Assembly (NCBI GenBank): GCA_007449985.2
Contig: VIIQ02000691.1
Coordinates: 62,001-126,000, forward strand
Reading direction: 5' to 3'
Source: Desmodesmus armatus
Taxonomy: Eukaryota > Chlorophyta > Chlorophyceae > Sphaeropleales > Scenedesmaceae
DNA length: 64,000 nucleotides
Positions within the stretch are counted from its first letter, which is position 1, and each line of letters begins with the position of its first letter. Shown here in pieces: positions 24,165 through 34,507 of the stretch. A program made the translations under genes and the position numbers. The notes below the pieces were generated by a model, which saw only the letters and a program-made list of their open reading frames with translations, was not told where the DNA came from and ran no database searches.

Positions 24165-24333
24165 TGACGTACTGCGGGTCACGGCAGCACACTGGCGTGA
24201 AGCTGCTGGGGGCGCATGCGCTACATAACGACAGCAGCTTTGAATGCTGTTGTAAAGTACCTGTTTATCCATTGTGGTCAGTTCGTCTGTGCGTCATCTC
24301 GCTCGTCCGTCGCTTCATTTTTACTCCGCCAAA
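24165..24333 (+). promoter_or_regulatory. Putative promoter of ELIP gene A
   Basis: TGACGTAC at 24165-24172 is followed by sequence related to the upstream blocks of ELIP genes B and C (CGGGTCACGGC, then TGGCGTGAAGCTG). A weaker TATA-like TACATAAC is at about 24222, 57 bp after the TGACG. TGACGT/ACGT cores are bZIP (HY5-type) binding sites in plant light-responsive promoters; that function is inferred here. Confidence 0.5.
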
Positions 24334-25966
24334 ATGATGCTCGCCAACAGCAAGACCGTGGCCAGGAGTGCTGCTGCTGCTCGCAGCTCCAGCCTGCCAG
24401 CTGTGCGCCCCAGGAGTCTCGTGGTCCGCCGCTTCAAGGTGAACCCGGCAAATGAGGGTTTGCAATTATCATTCTTCCCTCTCTGCTGGTCACAATGCAG
24501 CTTGTGCAGATGGGGCCTTTTCTGCTGATATAAGCCGTGCTGTTGCTCTGCATTCATCAGCAGACATTTTGCTAGTATGTCAGGACATGTCTCTGAACCT
24601 ACCCTTGCATTGTTGTGTACTATCCCTGCAGGAGGGTGAGCAGGCTGACACCAGCCAGCAGGGCGGCAAGGCCCCCAAGAACCCCATCACTGGCGAGCCC
24701 CTGACCCCCGTGCAGAACAAGGACAAGGAGGGCTACCAGGCAACAGTGCTGGCAGGCCAGTCTGATGAGACCAGTGCACGCATCATGAAGCAGCTGGACG
24801 GCCAGGACGGACGGCCATTTGGAGGTGGGTTTTGCTGAAAGTTGTGAAATGCATAGCATGCACTGCATGGCAATGGGCTCTGCAGCTGAGAAACAACATG
24901 CTTTGATCGGTTTTGGTAGGTCTGCCTGCTGCTGGATAAGCGCCAAAGGCCACCGGTGGTACCTTCCTACATGTGCCAACAGGGTCCTGGTCTAAACCAG
25001 TGCCAGTGGCTTGAGGACAGTATGCGGCCGCTGCTGCATTGATATCGTGTATGCATGGCATGTGCTTGTCTGGAGGCAGTCACTTTCTGCTCTCAGTTGT
25101 ATCAACCGTTGAGTCAACTGTATCAGAAATGTGTCACAGTTGAGTCATCCTCTCTTCCACGTGGCGCCTGGAGTCAGAAAGCCTCCCTTGACTTGCTTGT
25201 GTGCTGCCCCTGCCGCTGCGTGTGTTCTATCCTGCAGAGATGCAGGCCTTTGACGGCCTGGGCCCTGAGGTCACCAACAGCCGCCTGGCCATGCTGGGCT
25301 TTGCTGTTGCTGCCTTCTGGGAGCTGACCCAGGGCATTGACGTCTTCCAGCAGGTGGACAGGTACCCCCTGATCACTATTGCCACATTTGTGGTCTTCAC
25401 CGTGGCCAGCTGGATCCCCTTCATGCAGGGCCAGAGCTACAATGTCAAGAGCGGACCATTCACACCAGCGGTGAGCAACCCAGCATGAGAATGTGTTAAT
25501 GCCATTAGCAAACCAGCCCCCGCAGTGTTGCTAGCTAGCTTGCTCACAGCCAATGCCATTGTGCAACACTGCTTGCAAGCCGCAACACTCACTTGTTGAT
25601 GTTGGTCCCTGCTGGCTTTGTACTTTGAGTTCCATCATCAGTGTTCCCCCCCCCCCCCCTGTACCAGCCTGTCAGCGACATCACTATTCAATAGTGCTGG
25701 GCCAGCAGCCCTTGTCCAGACACATATGGCATAGCCCTATGCTCAGAAGCAGTGAATGTGTCGCACATTGGATTGTGGTTGCAAGCACTCGCTCAGCATG
25801 ACAAATCTGCCCTGACATCCTTCTTCGTGCACGCCTGCCTACCTGCCTGCCTGCCCTGCCCCTGCAGCTTGAGGTGACTGTGGGTCGCATTGCCATGATT
25901 GGCTTTGTGGGCCTCAACCTCAACGAGGCATATTTTGGCAGGCCCTTCTTCCCTCACCTGTTCTGA
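24334..25966 (+). CDS. ELIP: Early light-induced protein (ELIP), tandem copy A
   Basis: Exons: 24334-24438, 24632-24824, 25238-25470, 25868-25966 (209 residues, in phase). Residues 1-35 (MMLANSKT..., Arg/Ser/Ala-rich) look like a chloroplast transit peptide. A polar stretch rich in Gly/Lys/Gln follows. Helix I has the chlorophyll-binding signature PEVTNSRLAMLGF (about 109-121), helix II is YPLITIATFVVFTVASW, and helix III has LEVTVGRIAMIGF (about 178-190). This three-helix plan with paired E..N/G-R motifs is the ELIP subfamily of light-harvesting-like proteins: thylakoid proteins that bind pigments transiently under high light and limit photo-oxidation. Copy A differs from B and C in helix III and its linkers (GFVGLNLNEAYFGRPFF). 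Confidence 0.93.
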
Positions 25967-27207
25967 ACGGTGGCGAAAATCTGAAGCATGCCGCACACAT
26001 CCGCACTGTTACGGTAGCATCAGGAAGTTGTTGCAGTTGCTTTCTCATTCAATTAGAGAGGTGGCTAGCTGCTGCCCAAGCGCCTAGCTGCTGACATATG
26101 CAGCTGCTGCAGTGTCAATGTCAATGTATCACAACAAGTCCAAGTGCTTTTGTTGTGTGCTGTAGAAGCACACCACCCGCAGACGCTTTTTCCTTGTCTT
26201 TGACCATGCTGCAGTTCTTTGGCCAGGGTTTGGTTGCAGCTGCACACCTATCTTGCGTGTTGAAATACACATGCACTCTGCAGCCAAGTTGGCTTGCTAT
26301 ACGTCCTGCGCCATGGTCCTCTGGCGGAGAACAGGAGCTATACCGTTGGTGCCTTGTCCTGATTCATGCGAGAGTGTTTGTGATCTGTAACAATCTCTCT
26401 TGCTGTGTGAACAAGGTGGTATCATGTCCATGAGATGGACAATTATCCATCTTATACGAATTTGTGGACAGGGTGGCGTGGCGGGTTGTGATTGCTTATG
26501 AGGACTAATCAGCTGCAACTGAAGTGAGGGGAATGTTGCAATCTGCTGGATTGAATTCCTGTATTCCTTGCAGCACAACCAGCTACAATGCGGGAGAGCA
26601 AGACAGTAGGCTTGCAGCAATTCTTCACAGCTGAAGGTTCACTTCAGAGGATGTACTGACACACAGATAGTGATCCTACTGACAGCCCAGGTGGTACACT
26701 GAAGAAGTGTGACACTGTAAAATTTCACAGTTAATTGCAGATTACTGCAGCACACCTTCCTGGCAGGCTGCTTTGGCAGTGTGTGGTGTGCCACCGTAAG
26801 CAGTATGGTAGTGCTGAAACTTCTGTCAAAAACATTACAACGCATGCATGATGTTTACATCGTGCCTGTCCACGAATTGTTCTGCTGCTGCTACTGCCAT
26901 TTCTCTGACAGACACTGTTGGCAGACTAGCTATAGGCCTGGTGTAGTGCATGGCATGGCAGCTTGACACCGCAACGCAAGCACGTCAATGTGGCACAGCC
27001 CTCAGCCCAATGGCACTGTAACAACACTTTTCGTGTCAACCCATCATGGGTTGAAGCATGGAATGGTCCTGTTTGAACACTGCTGCAGTCCAGCAAGCCC
27101 ATTGAATTGAAATCTCCTAAACATGTTCCTCAGATTGACCGAACTTTGCGTCGTGAGAGTACCGTCCATTCAATCACAACACAAATTGTGTGGCTCTGAA
27201 TACTCCA
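25967..27207. other. Intergenic between ELIP genes A and B
   Basis: This should include the 3' UTR of copy A. A possible algal polyadenylation signal TGTAAC lies near 26387, rather far from the stop. No gene seen. Confidence 0.4.
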
Positions 27208-27398
27208 ACGCATTCCTCGGATAACGCTCCCCGTGACGTACGCATGTCACCCGCGCTACCTGGCGGGAAGCTGCCGGGCTTGCACTCTATAAGAAGTCCA
27301 GTATCCCACAACACCGTCAAAAAGCCTGCTTGCATCTCACCATTTACATTGAAACACAGGTTAAACCACTCTTTTGTCGCAACTTTGTCTCTGCCAAG
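27208..27398 (+). promoter_or_regulatory. Promoter block of ELIP gene B
   Basis: A segment of about 90 bp is strongly conserved with the copy C upstream region: TTCCTCGGATAACGC, TGACGTACGCATG (27234-27246), CGCTACCTGGCG and a TATA box, TATAAG at 27288-27293. The TGACG-to-TATA distance is 54 bp here and 53 bp in copy C. Confidence 0.75.
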
Positions 27399-28932
27399 AT
27401 GATGCTCGCCAACAGCAAGACCGTTGTCAGGAGCGCTGTTGCTGCTCGCAGCCCCAGCCTGCCAGCTGTGCGTCCCAGGAGCCTGGTGGTCCGCCGTTTC
27501 AAGGTGAGATCGGCTGCAGGAGCGGCACCATACTGTGGAGCCAGCTTGCTTTCACCATCATTTGATGCATGCCTGTCCAAGGCTGCTTTTGCTTTCTTCA
27601 GAGGTCAACAGCTCATCCTCACTGAGCACATCGTATCTGTTTGCATGATGTTGTTGTCCCCTGCAGGAGGGCGACCAGGTTGACACCAGCCAGCAGGGCG
27701 GCAAGGCCCCCAAGAACCCCATCACTGGCGAGCCCCTGACCCCCGTGCAGAACAAGGACAAGGAGGGCTACCAGGCAACAGTGCTGGCAGGCCAGTCTGA
27801 TGAGACCAGTGCACGCATCATGAAGCAGCTGGACGGCCAGGACGGACGTCCATTCGGAGGTGGGTCATGTTGACTCAACGGCGCAGTGTGCTGTAGACGC
27901 ATAGCCTGCATGATATCTGCAATCTAGCACAGTGCGTATTGAAGTATGGCCCTCACAAGGTAGTATTGCAATATCGGCGGGTCCAGGATTGCTTGAATTG
28001 TGCAAACCCCAGCGTTGCCATATGTTCCAACCATAGCATGATGTAGTAGGCTCCGCCAGCATGGTGCTGCATGGCATCAAGCTCCCTTTGCAGCAGGTGC
28101 TGGACGGTTGGCGCTCAGGGCCTTGAGGACCTCTGAGTCAACAGGCACAACAGGCATCACTCACCCAGGCTAGTTGATAAGGCATCAGGTCCTCACTTGC
28201 TGTGCTGCACCTGCCACTGCCTGTGCTGTACTGCAGAGATCCAGGCATACGATGGTCTGGGTCCTGAGATCATCAACAGCCGCCTGGCCATGCTGGGCTT
28301 TGCTGTTGCCGCCTTCTGGGAGGTGACCCAGGGCATTGACATCTTCCAGCAGGTGCACAAGTACCCCCTGCTGACCATTGCCACCTTTGTGGTGTTCACA
28401 GCAGCCAGCTGGATCCCCTTCATGCAGGGCCAGAGCTACAACGTCAAGAGCGGACCATTCACACCAGCGGTGAGCGTGTTGCTGCATGCAGTACAGCACC
28501 TGCCACTCCTTGCGCATGCTGTGCGCACATAGACGCAGCTTGTGCCTTTGCCAGGCTGTGTGTGACCCAAGTCTTGTGGCAGCTTTCACGGCATCGTGAG
28601 GCCCAGCCTTTTGTTCCTGCAAATCAACTGCAGCTATCGCAGATGGGATCCAGCTGTGGATGCCCCAAGCTTGAATGTAGAAAGGGTCTGGTAAACAAGT
28701 CACAGCCAGGCCCTGGAAGGCTTCCATAAAGCTGTGACAAATGTAGGTCTGGCCTCCGTCACCTGCTGAGATGGGTTGCACTCACGGGCTGATTGTGTTC
28801 TATTTCTTCTGCTGCCTTCCCTTCTGCCTGCAGCTTGAGGTCACCACAGGCCGAATTGCCATGATCGGCATTGTGGGCCTCATCCTGAATGAGGCATACT
28901 TTGGCAAGGCCTTCTTCCCTCACCTGTTCTGA
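27399..28932 (+). CDS. ELIP: Early light-induced protein (ELIP), tandem copy B
   Basis: Exons: 27399-27503, 27667-27859, 28237-28469, 28834-28932; exon lengths 105, 193, 233 and 99 are identical to copies A and C (209 residues). The transit peptide is nearly the same as in A. Helix I carries PEIINSRLAMLGF, and helix III carries LEVTTGRIAMIGIVGLILNEAYFGKAFF. Only a few residues differ from copy C, e.g. EVTQG in B and ELTQG in C after helix I. Intron 2 segments, the promoter and the 3' UTR are also similar to C, so B and C are the more recent duplicates. Expected role: thylakoid photoprotection. Confidence 0.93.
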
Positions 28933-30607
28933 GCATTGGTGAAGATCTGATGACGCATACGGTTTCCATCCAAGTTGTGTGCAGAAGTGATTATGTCTTG
29001 CAGTTGATGTATGTTGTGGTTGCGGGTGCTGCAAAAGCACTGCTATAAGGGTCAAATCATTCAATGGAGTTTATGATCGTTGGTTGGTCCAAGGCAATGC
29101 TGTGGTGCAGGTCCTTGCAAAGCAGTGGGCAGGGGTGAGGTGGGATTCTGTTGTGATGAAGTAGTCTACATGCGCTGCCCATGGCAGTGTACCTTATCAT
29201 AGGAATGTGTGCTGTTGGCACCACATCATGATTGACTGTGTTGCAACTGCCTGTGTCGTCTTACACAATAGTGTCTACCGCGACACTATTGTGCAAGAAG
29301 TAGGATGTGAAGTATTTGGCCAGTTGCTCTGTGGTCATAGTGGCAAAAGTGTAACAGCATTGGCTGAGAAGCTATTATCTTCATTGTGGTAATAATGCTG
29401 CCTTTTTGCAACAATGCGTTATGTTGCTGTTATGAACACAAGCACTGCGGCAGACATATTGCTGCATGTGTGGCATGCACACCGTTCACACTCTGGAGTA
29501 GCCTACTCTTAAGGCTTACAGTGCATTCAAGTAAACAGCATTGCTGACAGCTGATTAACATCCTGCCTGCCAGCCGGCACAAACAGGTGATAATGTAAAA
29601 TGATCCTGTACTCCCACCAGTTGGTTCCTGCATTGCAGCACCCTGCTGAAGAAGTCCTCATGGCTGGCAGCTTCGAACACTGACATTATTAAGAATACCA
29701 GCAAGCAGCCATCAACAATTCCACGCATATAAACAGCATTTTGCCTTGCTGTGTAAGGAAGCTGTGCGTCTTGCAAATCAATTCCACACACCTGCATCTT
29801 CTGGTGTTGTAATAATGCAGGCTCATGCCTAGTAGCCGTCAACAAGGCGAACGAGACGTGTCGGCCGGCCACACACACAGCAATCAGGTGGGGCAAACTC
29901 CCATTGGCTGGCTGTACACACAACAACAGGCAAACCCAACTGCCGCGGCCAGGAGCAAAGTTCACCAGTGCCTATCACCACTAACCCAGCAGGTGCCCAG
30001 TGACCCGACCAAGAAAGCTTGGGGGTTGAACCCACACACACTTTCAGTGTACAACAGCAAGGAGTGAGATTTACCTAAGCAACACCGCACTTGTCGACAA
30101 GCTTGATAATCAAGGGCAGAGTGATACAAATGCCAAGGCTTGCTTGTTATGTTGTCAGCTGACACTGCCCCAGGAAACACACCCCTTCCACAACCATTTG
30201 CATGTGCCAGCACATGCATTGGGTTGTTCAAACTTTACTTGCCCCGAAAAAGATTGCACCTCTTGAGTGATGTTGACATTGCATGTCCAGGTATCGCGCT
30301 GCTGCTGCTACTGCAGTGTTTCTGACAACACGGTTGAAACACACATGGCCACCTGCCACACTGACGGCATGGCAGCTTGACACCGCACAACAAGCACCAG
30401 TGTGTGAGACTTCCACAGTCCACTAGAACTTCATCTATCCAGTTGCAACACTGTTGGTGTCTGCAAAACATCATTGTTTGCAGCAGGGAGTGATCATGCT
30501 GCTGTCCAGAAGGACCAGTGAACTTATTTCACCAGGTTCACCAAATTCCTCGTGAGAGCATCGTCTACTTTCCCAAGACACCTCGTGTGGCTGTCAATGA
30601 TTTGACG
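28933..30607. other. Intergenic between ELIP genes B and C
   Basis: The first 100 bases or so (3' UTR; CATTGGTGAAGATCTGATGA then CATCCAAGTTGTGTGC) match the region after copy C at 32469. No gene seen in the rest. Confidence 0.45.
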
Positions 30608-30795
30608 CATTTCCTCGGGTAACGCCACCCATGACGTACGCATGCCACCCACGCTACCTGGCGCGAAGCTGTCGGGATTGCCGATATAAGGACTCCAGCC
30701 CCCGCAGCAACACCAAGAAGCCTGCTTTGCAACTTGATTCCCGCGTCGATACACACTTTACACCTCTCGTTCGCTGCAACTGTTACTCTGCCAAT
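30608..30795 (+). promoter_or_regulatory. Promoter block of ELIP gene C
   Basis: Conserved with copy B: TTCCTCGGGTAACGCC, TGACGTACGCATG (30632-30644), CGCTACCTGGCG and TATAAG (30685-30690). The conserved spacing to the TATA box supports a real shared core promoter. Confidence 0.75.
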
Positions 30796-32468
30796 ATGAT
30801 GCTTGCCAACAGCAAGACTGTGACCAGGAGTGCTGTCCCTGCTCGCAGCCCTAGTCTGCCAGCTGTGCGCCCCAGGAGCCTCGTGGTGCGCCGCTTCAAG
30901 GTAAGGTCGGCTGAAGGAATCGGCACAATGCAACCTTGCCCTGACCATCATGCCGGTCAAACTGTCTTTGCAAATTTGTGTGACAGGCCAACAGCTCATC
31001 ATCACATCCTAATGTTGCTGCATGCTGCTGTCGATCCCTGCAGGAGGGCGACCAGGTTGACACCAGCCAGCAGGGTGGCAAGGCCCCCAAGAACCCCATC
31101 ACTGGCGAGCCACTGACCCCCGTGCAGAACAAGGACAAGGAGGGCTACCAGGCAACAGTGCTGGCAGGCCAGTCCGATGAGACCAGTGCACGCATCATGA
31201 AGCAGCTGGATGGCCAGGAAGGACGTCCATTTGGAGGTGGGTGTTGTCAACTCACTAGGTGGCAGCGGTACTGTGTGCTGTAAACGCATAGCATGCATGG
31301 TCTCTGCAATCAGCACGCTGCGCAGTCCCAGTAAGGCACCATTGGCGGGTGCAAGTACAGGCACGCCTGGAATGCGCAGACCTCAGCATGGCCATATGCT
31401 GTAGCTAGACTTGGTGCAGTAGATCTGAAGCATGATGCTGCATGGGCAGTAAGCTGTCCTTGCAGCAGCTGCTGAATAGTTTGCGCCCAGGGCCTTGAGG
31501 ACCCCTGAGTCAACAGGCACAACAGGCATGACTTCCACATGAAACAGCATTCACGTGCGAACTGTAACTCAGCAACTCACATCCCAACTTGCTGTGATGC
31601 TCCTGCCACTGCCTGTGCTGTACTGCCTGTGCTGTACTGCAGAGATCCAGGCATACGATGGCCTGGGTCCTGAGATCATCAACAGCCGCCTGGCCATGCT
31701 TGGCTTTGCTGTTGCCGCCTTCTGGGAGCTGACCCAGGGCATTGACATCTTCCAACAGGTGCACAAGTACCCCCTGCTGACCATTGCCACCTTTGTGGTG
31801 TTCACAGCAGCCAGCTGGATCCCCTTCATGCAGGGCCAGAGCTACAACGTCAAGAGCGGACCATTCACACCAGCGGTGAGTGTGTTGCCTTGCACGCAAC
31901 ACTTCGCCCTTTTGCAAATGGACGCAGCTTCCAGTTTTGTTAGGCTCTGTTTGACACGACGGTCGTGTGGCAGCTTTAGCGGCTTTGGGAATCCTAGCCT
32001 TTCCTCCCTGCAACAAGGCGCTAGCTTCTTGTGCATGCGGCGCTGTCAGCTGGACCTATGCTTGCATTTATGAGGGTGCTTTAGCGGCTTTGGAAAACCT
32101 AGCCTTTCCTCCCTGCAACCAAGACGCCAGCTTCTTGTGCATGCGGCGCTGTGAGCTGGACCCAAGCTTGCATTTGTGAGGGTGTAGTGGAGTTGTTGAC
32201 TTGACATGCGACGATCGCATGTCAGGGCTGAGGCAGGCTGCTCAATCTTTGAAGCCTGTGATCGTTGTATTTAGCCTTCATCAGCTGCTATGATGCAACA
32301 TATGTATGGTTTGCACTGGTGCTTACATTCCGACCCTGCTCTCTCTGCTGCCTTCCCTTCTACCTGCAGCTTGAGGTTACCACCGGCCGTATTGCTATGA
32401 TCGGCATTGTGGGCCTCATCCTGAACGAGGCATACTTCGGCAAGGCCTTCTTCCCTCACCTGTTCTGA
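30796..32468 (+). CDS. ELIP: Early light-induced protein (ELIP), tandem copy C
   Basis: Exons: 30796-30900, 31044-31236, 31643-31875, 32370-32468 (209 residues). The transit peptide has small changes (ARSAVPARSPS versus ARSAAAARSSS in A). Helix I (PEIINSRLAMLGF) and helix III (LEVTTGRIAMIGI) carry the expected chlorophyll-ligand Glu and Asn/Arg residues. The second exon has GQEGRPFGG where A and B have GQDGRPFGG. Intron 3 is lengthened by a tandem duplication of about 105 bp (31974-32183). Expected role as in the other two copies: stress-induced thylakoid photoprotection. Confidence 0.93.
31974..32183. repeat. Two-copy tandem duplication (about 105 bp) in ELIP C intron 3
   Basis: CTTTAGCGGCTTTGG starts at 31974 and again at 32079. 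Both copies continue through CCTAGCCTTTCCTCCCTGCAA and TTCTTGTGCATGCGGCGCTG to a GAGGGTG end, with few differences. It is absent from the introns of copies A and B. Confidence 0.85.
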
Positions 32469-34507
32469 GCATTGGTGAAGATCTGATGATGCATGCGAGT
32501 CCCATCCAAGTTGTGTGCGGAAGTGATCATGTCCAGCAGTTGATGTTTATTGGGCTTGCAGGTGCTGCACAAGCACTGCTATGAGGTTGCAAACCAGGCT
32601 TTGTGTCTTTGGCACACAATAGTAGCTTACAAACAGCGTTGTGGTGTCTTCCTGCACATCCTATTTTGAAGGGTTACAATTGTCAAAACAGGATGATTTG
32701 CCTGCTGCCGTGCTATTGTTACGAACAGTATAGCAGGAAGATTGCAGACGATTCATGGTGTAACCAACCTGTTAGTGGCATTGATTGTGAAATACAATTT
32801 TCTGTTTCATATGATACAAGCCGCATGTGACAGCAATGTAGGCAGCACCTCCTCTGAGAGGAATGCAACTTATTTGCACACACATCCCGTGTATCGTAAT
32901 CAGCAAGCATGCATGCTTTTTGCAAACTGCACAGCAATCATTATTACGATTGCTACCGCTGTACTGGATTAGCACCTTTCTATCCAAACAAGGCGCATAG
33001 GACATTACATAACACTGACTAACACTGACTGCAGCCAGTAATCAACCCCCCTCGCAACAGCACACTGGTATGCACAACAACAGCACCCACACTCGGCAAC
33101 ACCTACCCAGCTACATAATACAATACCTGCACATCCTACTCTACTTCTTTGAAAAAAATGCGATTCTTATTCAAAACCCCTTTGGTTTACATGCAAAGCA
33201 GCACCATGGTGTAAGGCCATGCCATGGCCTTGCAAGCCAGCATACTTTGACGATATCAACCACTGTGGCGTATCACCACGTTGCAGGGCCAGCGGCCAGG
33301 TGTGAATTGCACCTGCTGCTGCTGTTGCAATGTGCAACATGTTGCAGTGCAGGAACCCTGCACCAACTGGCAACAGCCACAGGCAGCTGCACACTGTGCA
33401 GGGCCTGCATGCAAGCCACTGCAACTGTACATCCTATCAACGCCATGCTTGCCACAATCCTAAAACACATGCCATCTAGCACTGTGACACCTGGGCTTTT
33501 GAGGCTGTGATGCAGCCAAGCGACGGTGATGCAGTGTTGAGCGAACAGCTGACACCATGCGGCTGTCAGCTGTGTACAGTTGCAGGCATGTACGTCTAGC
33601 CAGCGCAGCTGGATGGGCATAAGGACACACCTGCACCACTCGACCAAAGCCACAGCTTAACACAATCATTAGCATGACAGAGGCTCTACTGGGTGGCTTC
33701 ATGTAACTGCCAGACTGGCTCAAGCAGCGATCAGCACTCCAAAAGTGCACATCGTCTGGGGTCCAGATGACCCAACGTCCACCACCACCCAAGCCCCACA
33801 ATGGGCAGCATATGTGCACCCAGTATGCATACTGTCATCGACAATGTCTAGCAGAGGTCTCTCACAGACAGGGCACGATGCAACCAGGACATCTAAACAG
33901 GCACTTCGCAAAAAGATGGTGATGCTTGGTGCAATCAACAATGGCCTCCATGATGCATCCATGTTGGATACACATGGCGGGAGAAGTGTGAGCCCGGCAG
34001 CTCATTATCAGCTGTCCGTGCCGGAGTCCACTAACAGTGAGACATGCGGGTACACCACATACAATGCACCGGTGGATACATACTCGAGGAGTGCTGCACA
34101 TGCAAACCTCTTGTCACCCACGCAGGTAAACAGCATTCCAGCACACAAGTCTACTGCACTGAGACGCAAACATCAATGCTCAGCACTATCAAAGCCCTCG
34201 AACCCTCAAAGCACACAAATAAGCTGCAGTGCACCCTGTACGACGACAAGCCAAACGCACAAAATGCACGCAAGACAACTAAAGACAATGCTTGCTTACC
34301 CTAACAAAGCCTTGGTGGTCATTCCGGTCAAGTGTACCAGCAATCAGGCATCACATGGTGGTTGTCTGGCGCTGCCAACAGCACCGTGTGTCACCAGAGT
34401 CAGCGCTGACGTGCTGGGGGAAGTTTCTGTGTTCTGCCTGGCATGGCACATGGACCCAGCTGACCAGCGCGGTTGCTTCAGGGTCGAGGGCACCTTCACG
34501 CACGCCG
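32469..34507. other. Intergenic between ELIP C and the 5'-nucleotidase gene
   Basis: The first ~120 bases are the ELIP C 3' UTR (similar to copy B). The rest shows no recognised gene; a 261-codon plus-strand frame at 33745-34530 has a Thr/Ser/His-rich composition and no family resemblance. The part nearest 34507 may be the 3' UTR, or unrecognised 3' exons, of the minus-strand gene. Confidence 0.4.

Noticed and set aside
29990..30070. Minus-strand GGTTCAACCCC resembling a tRNA B-box
   Set aside because: No matching five-pair T-stem, D-arm or acceptor stem could be built around it.
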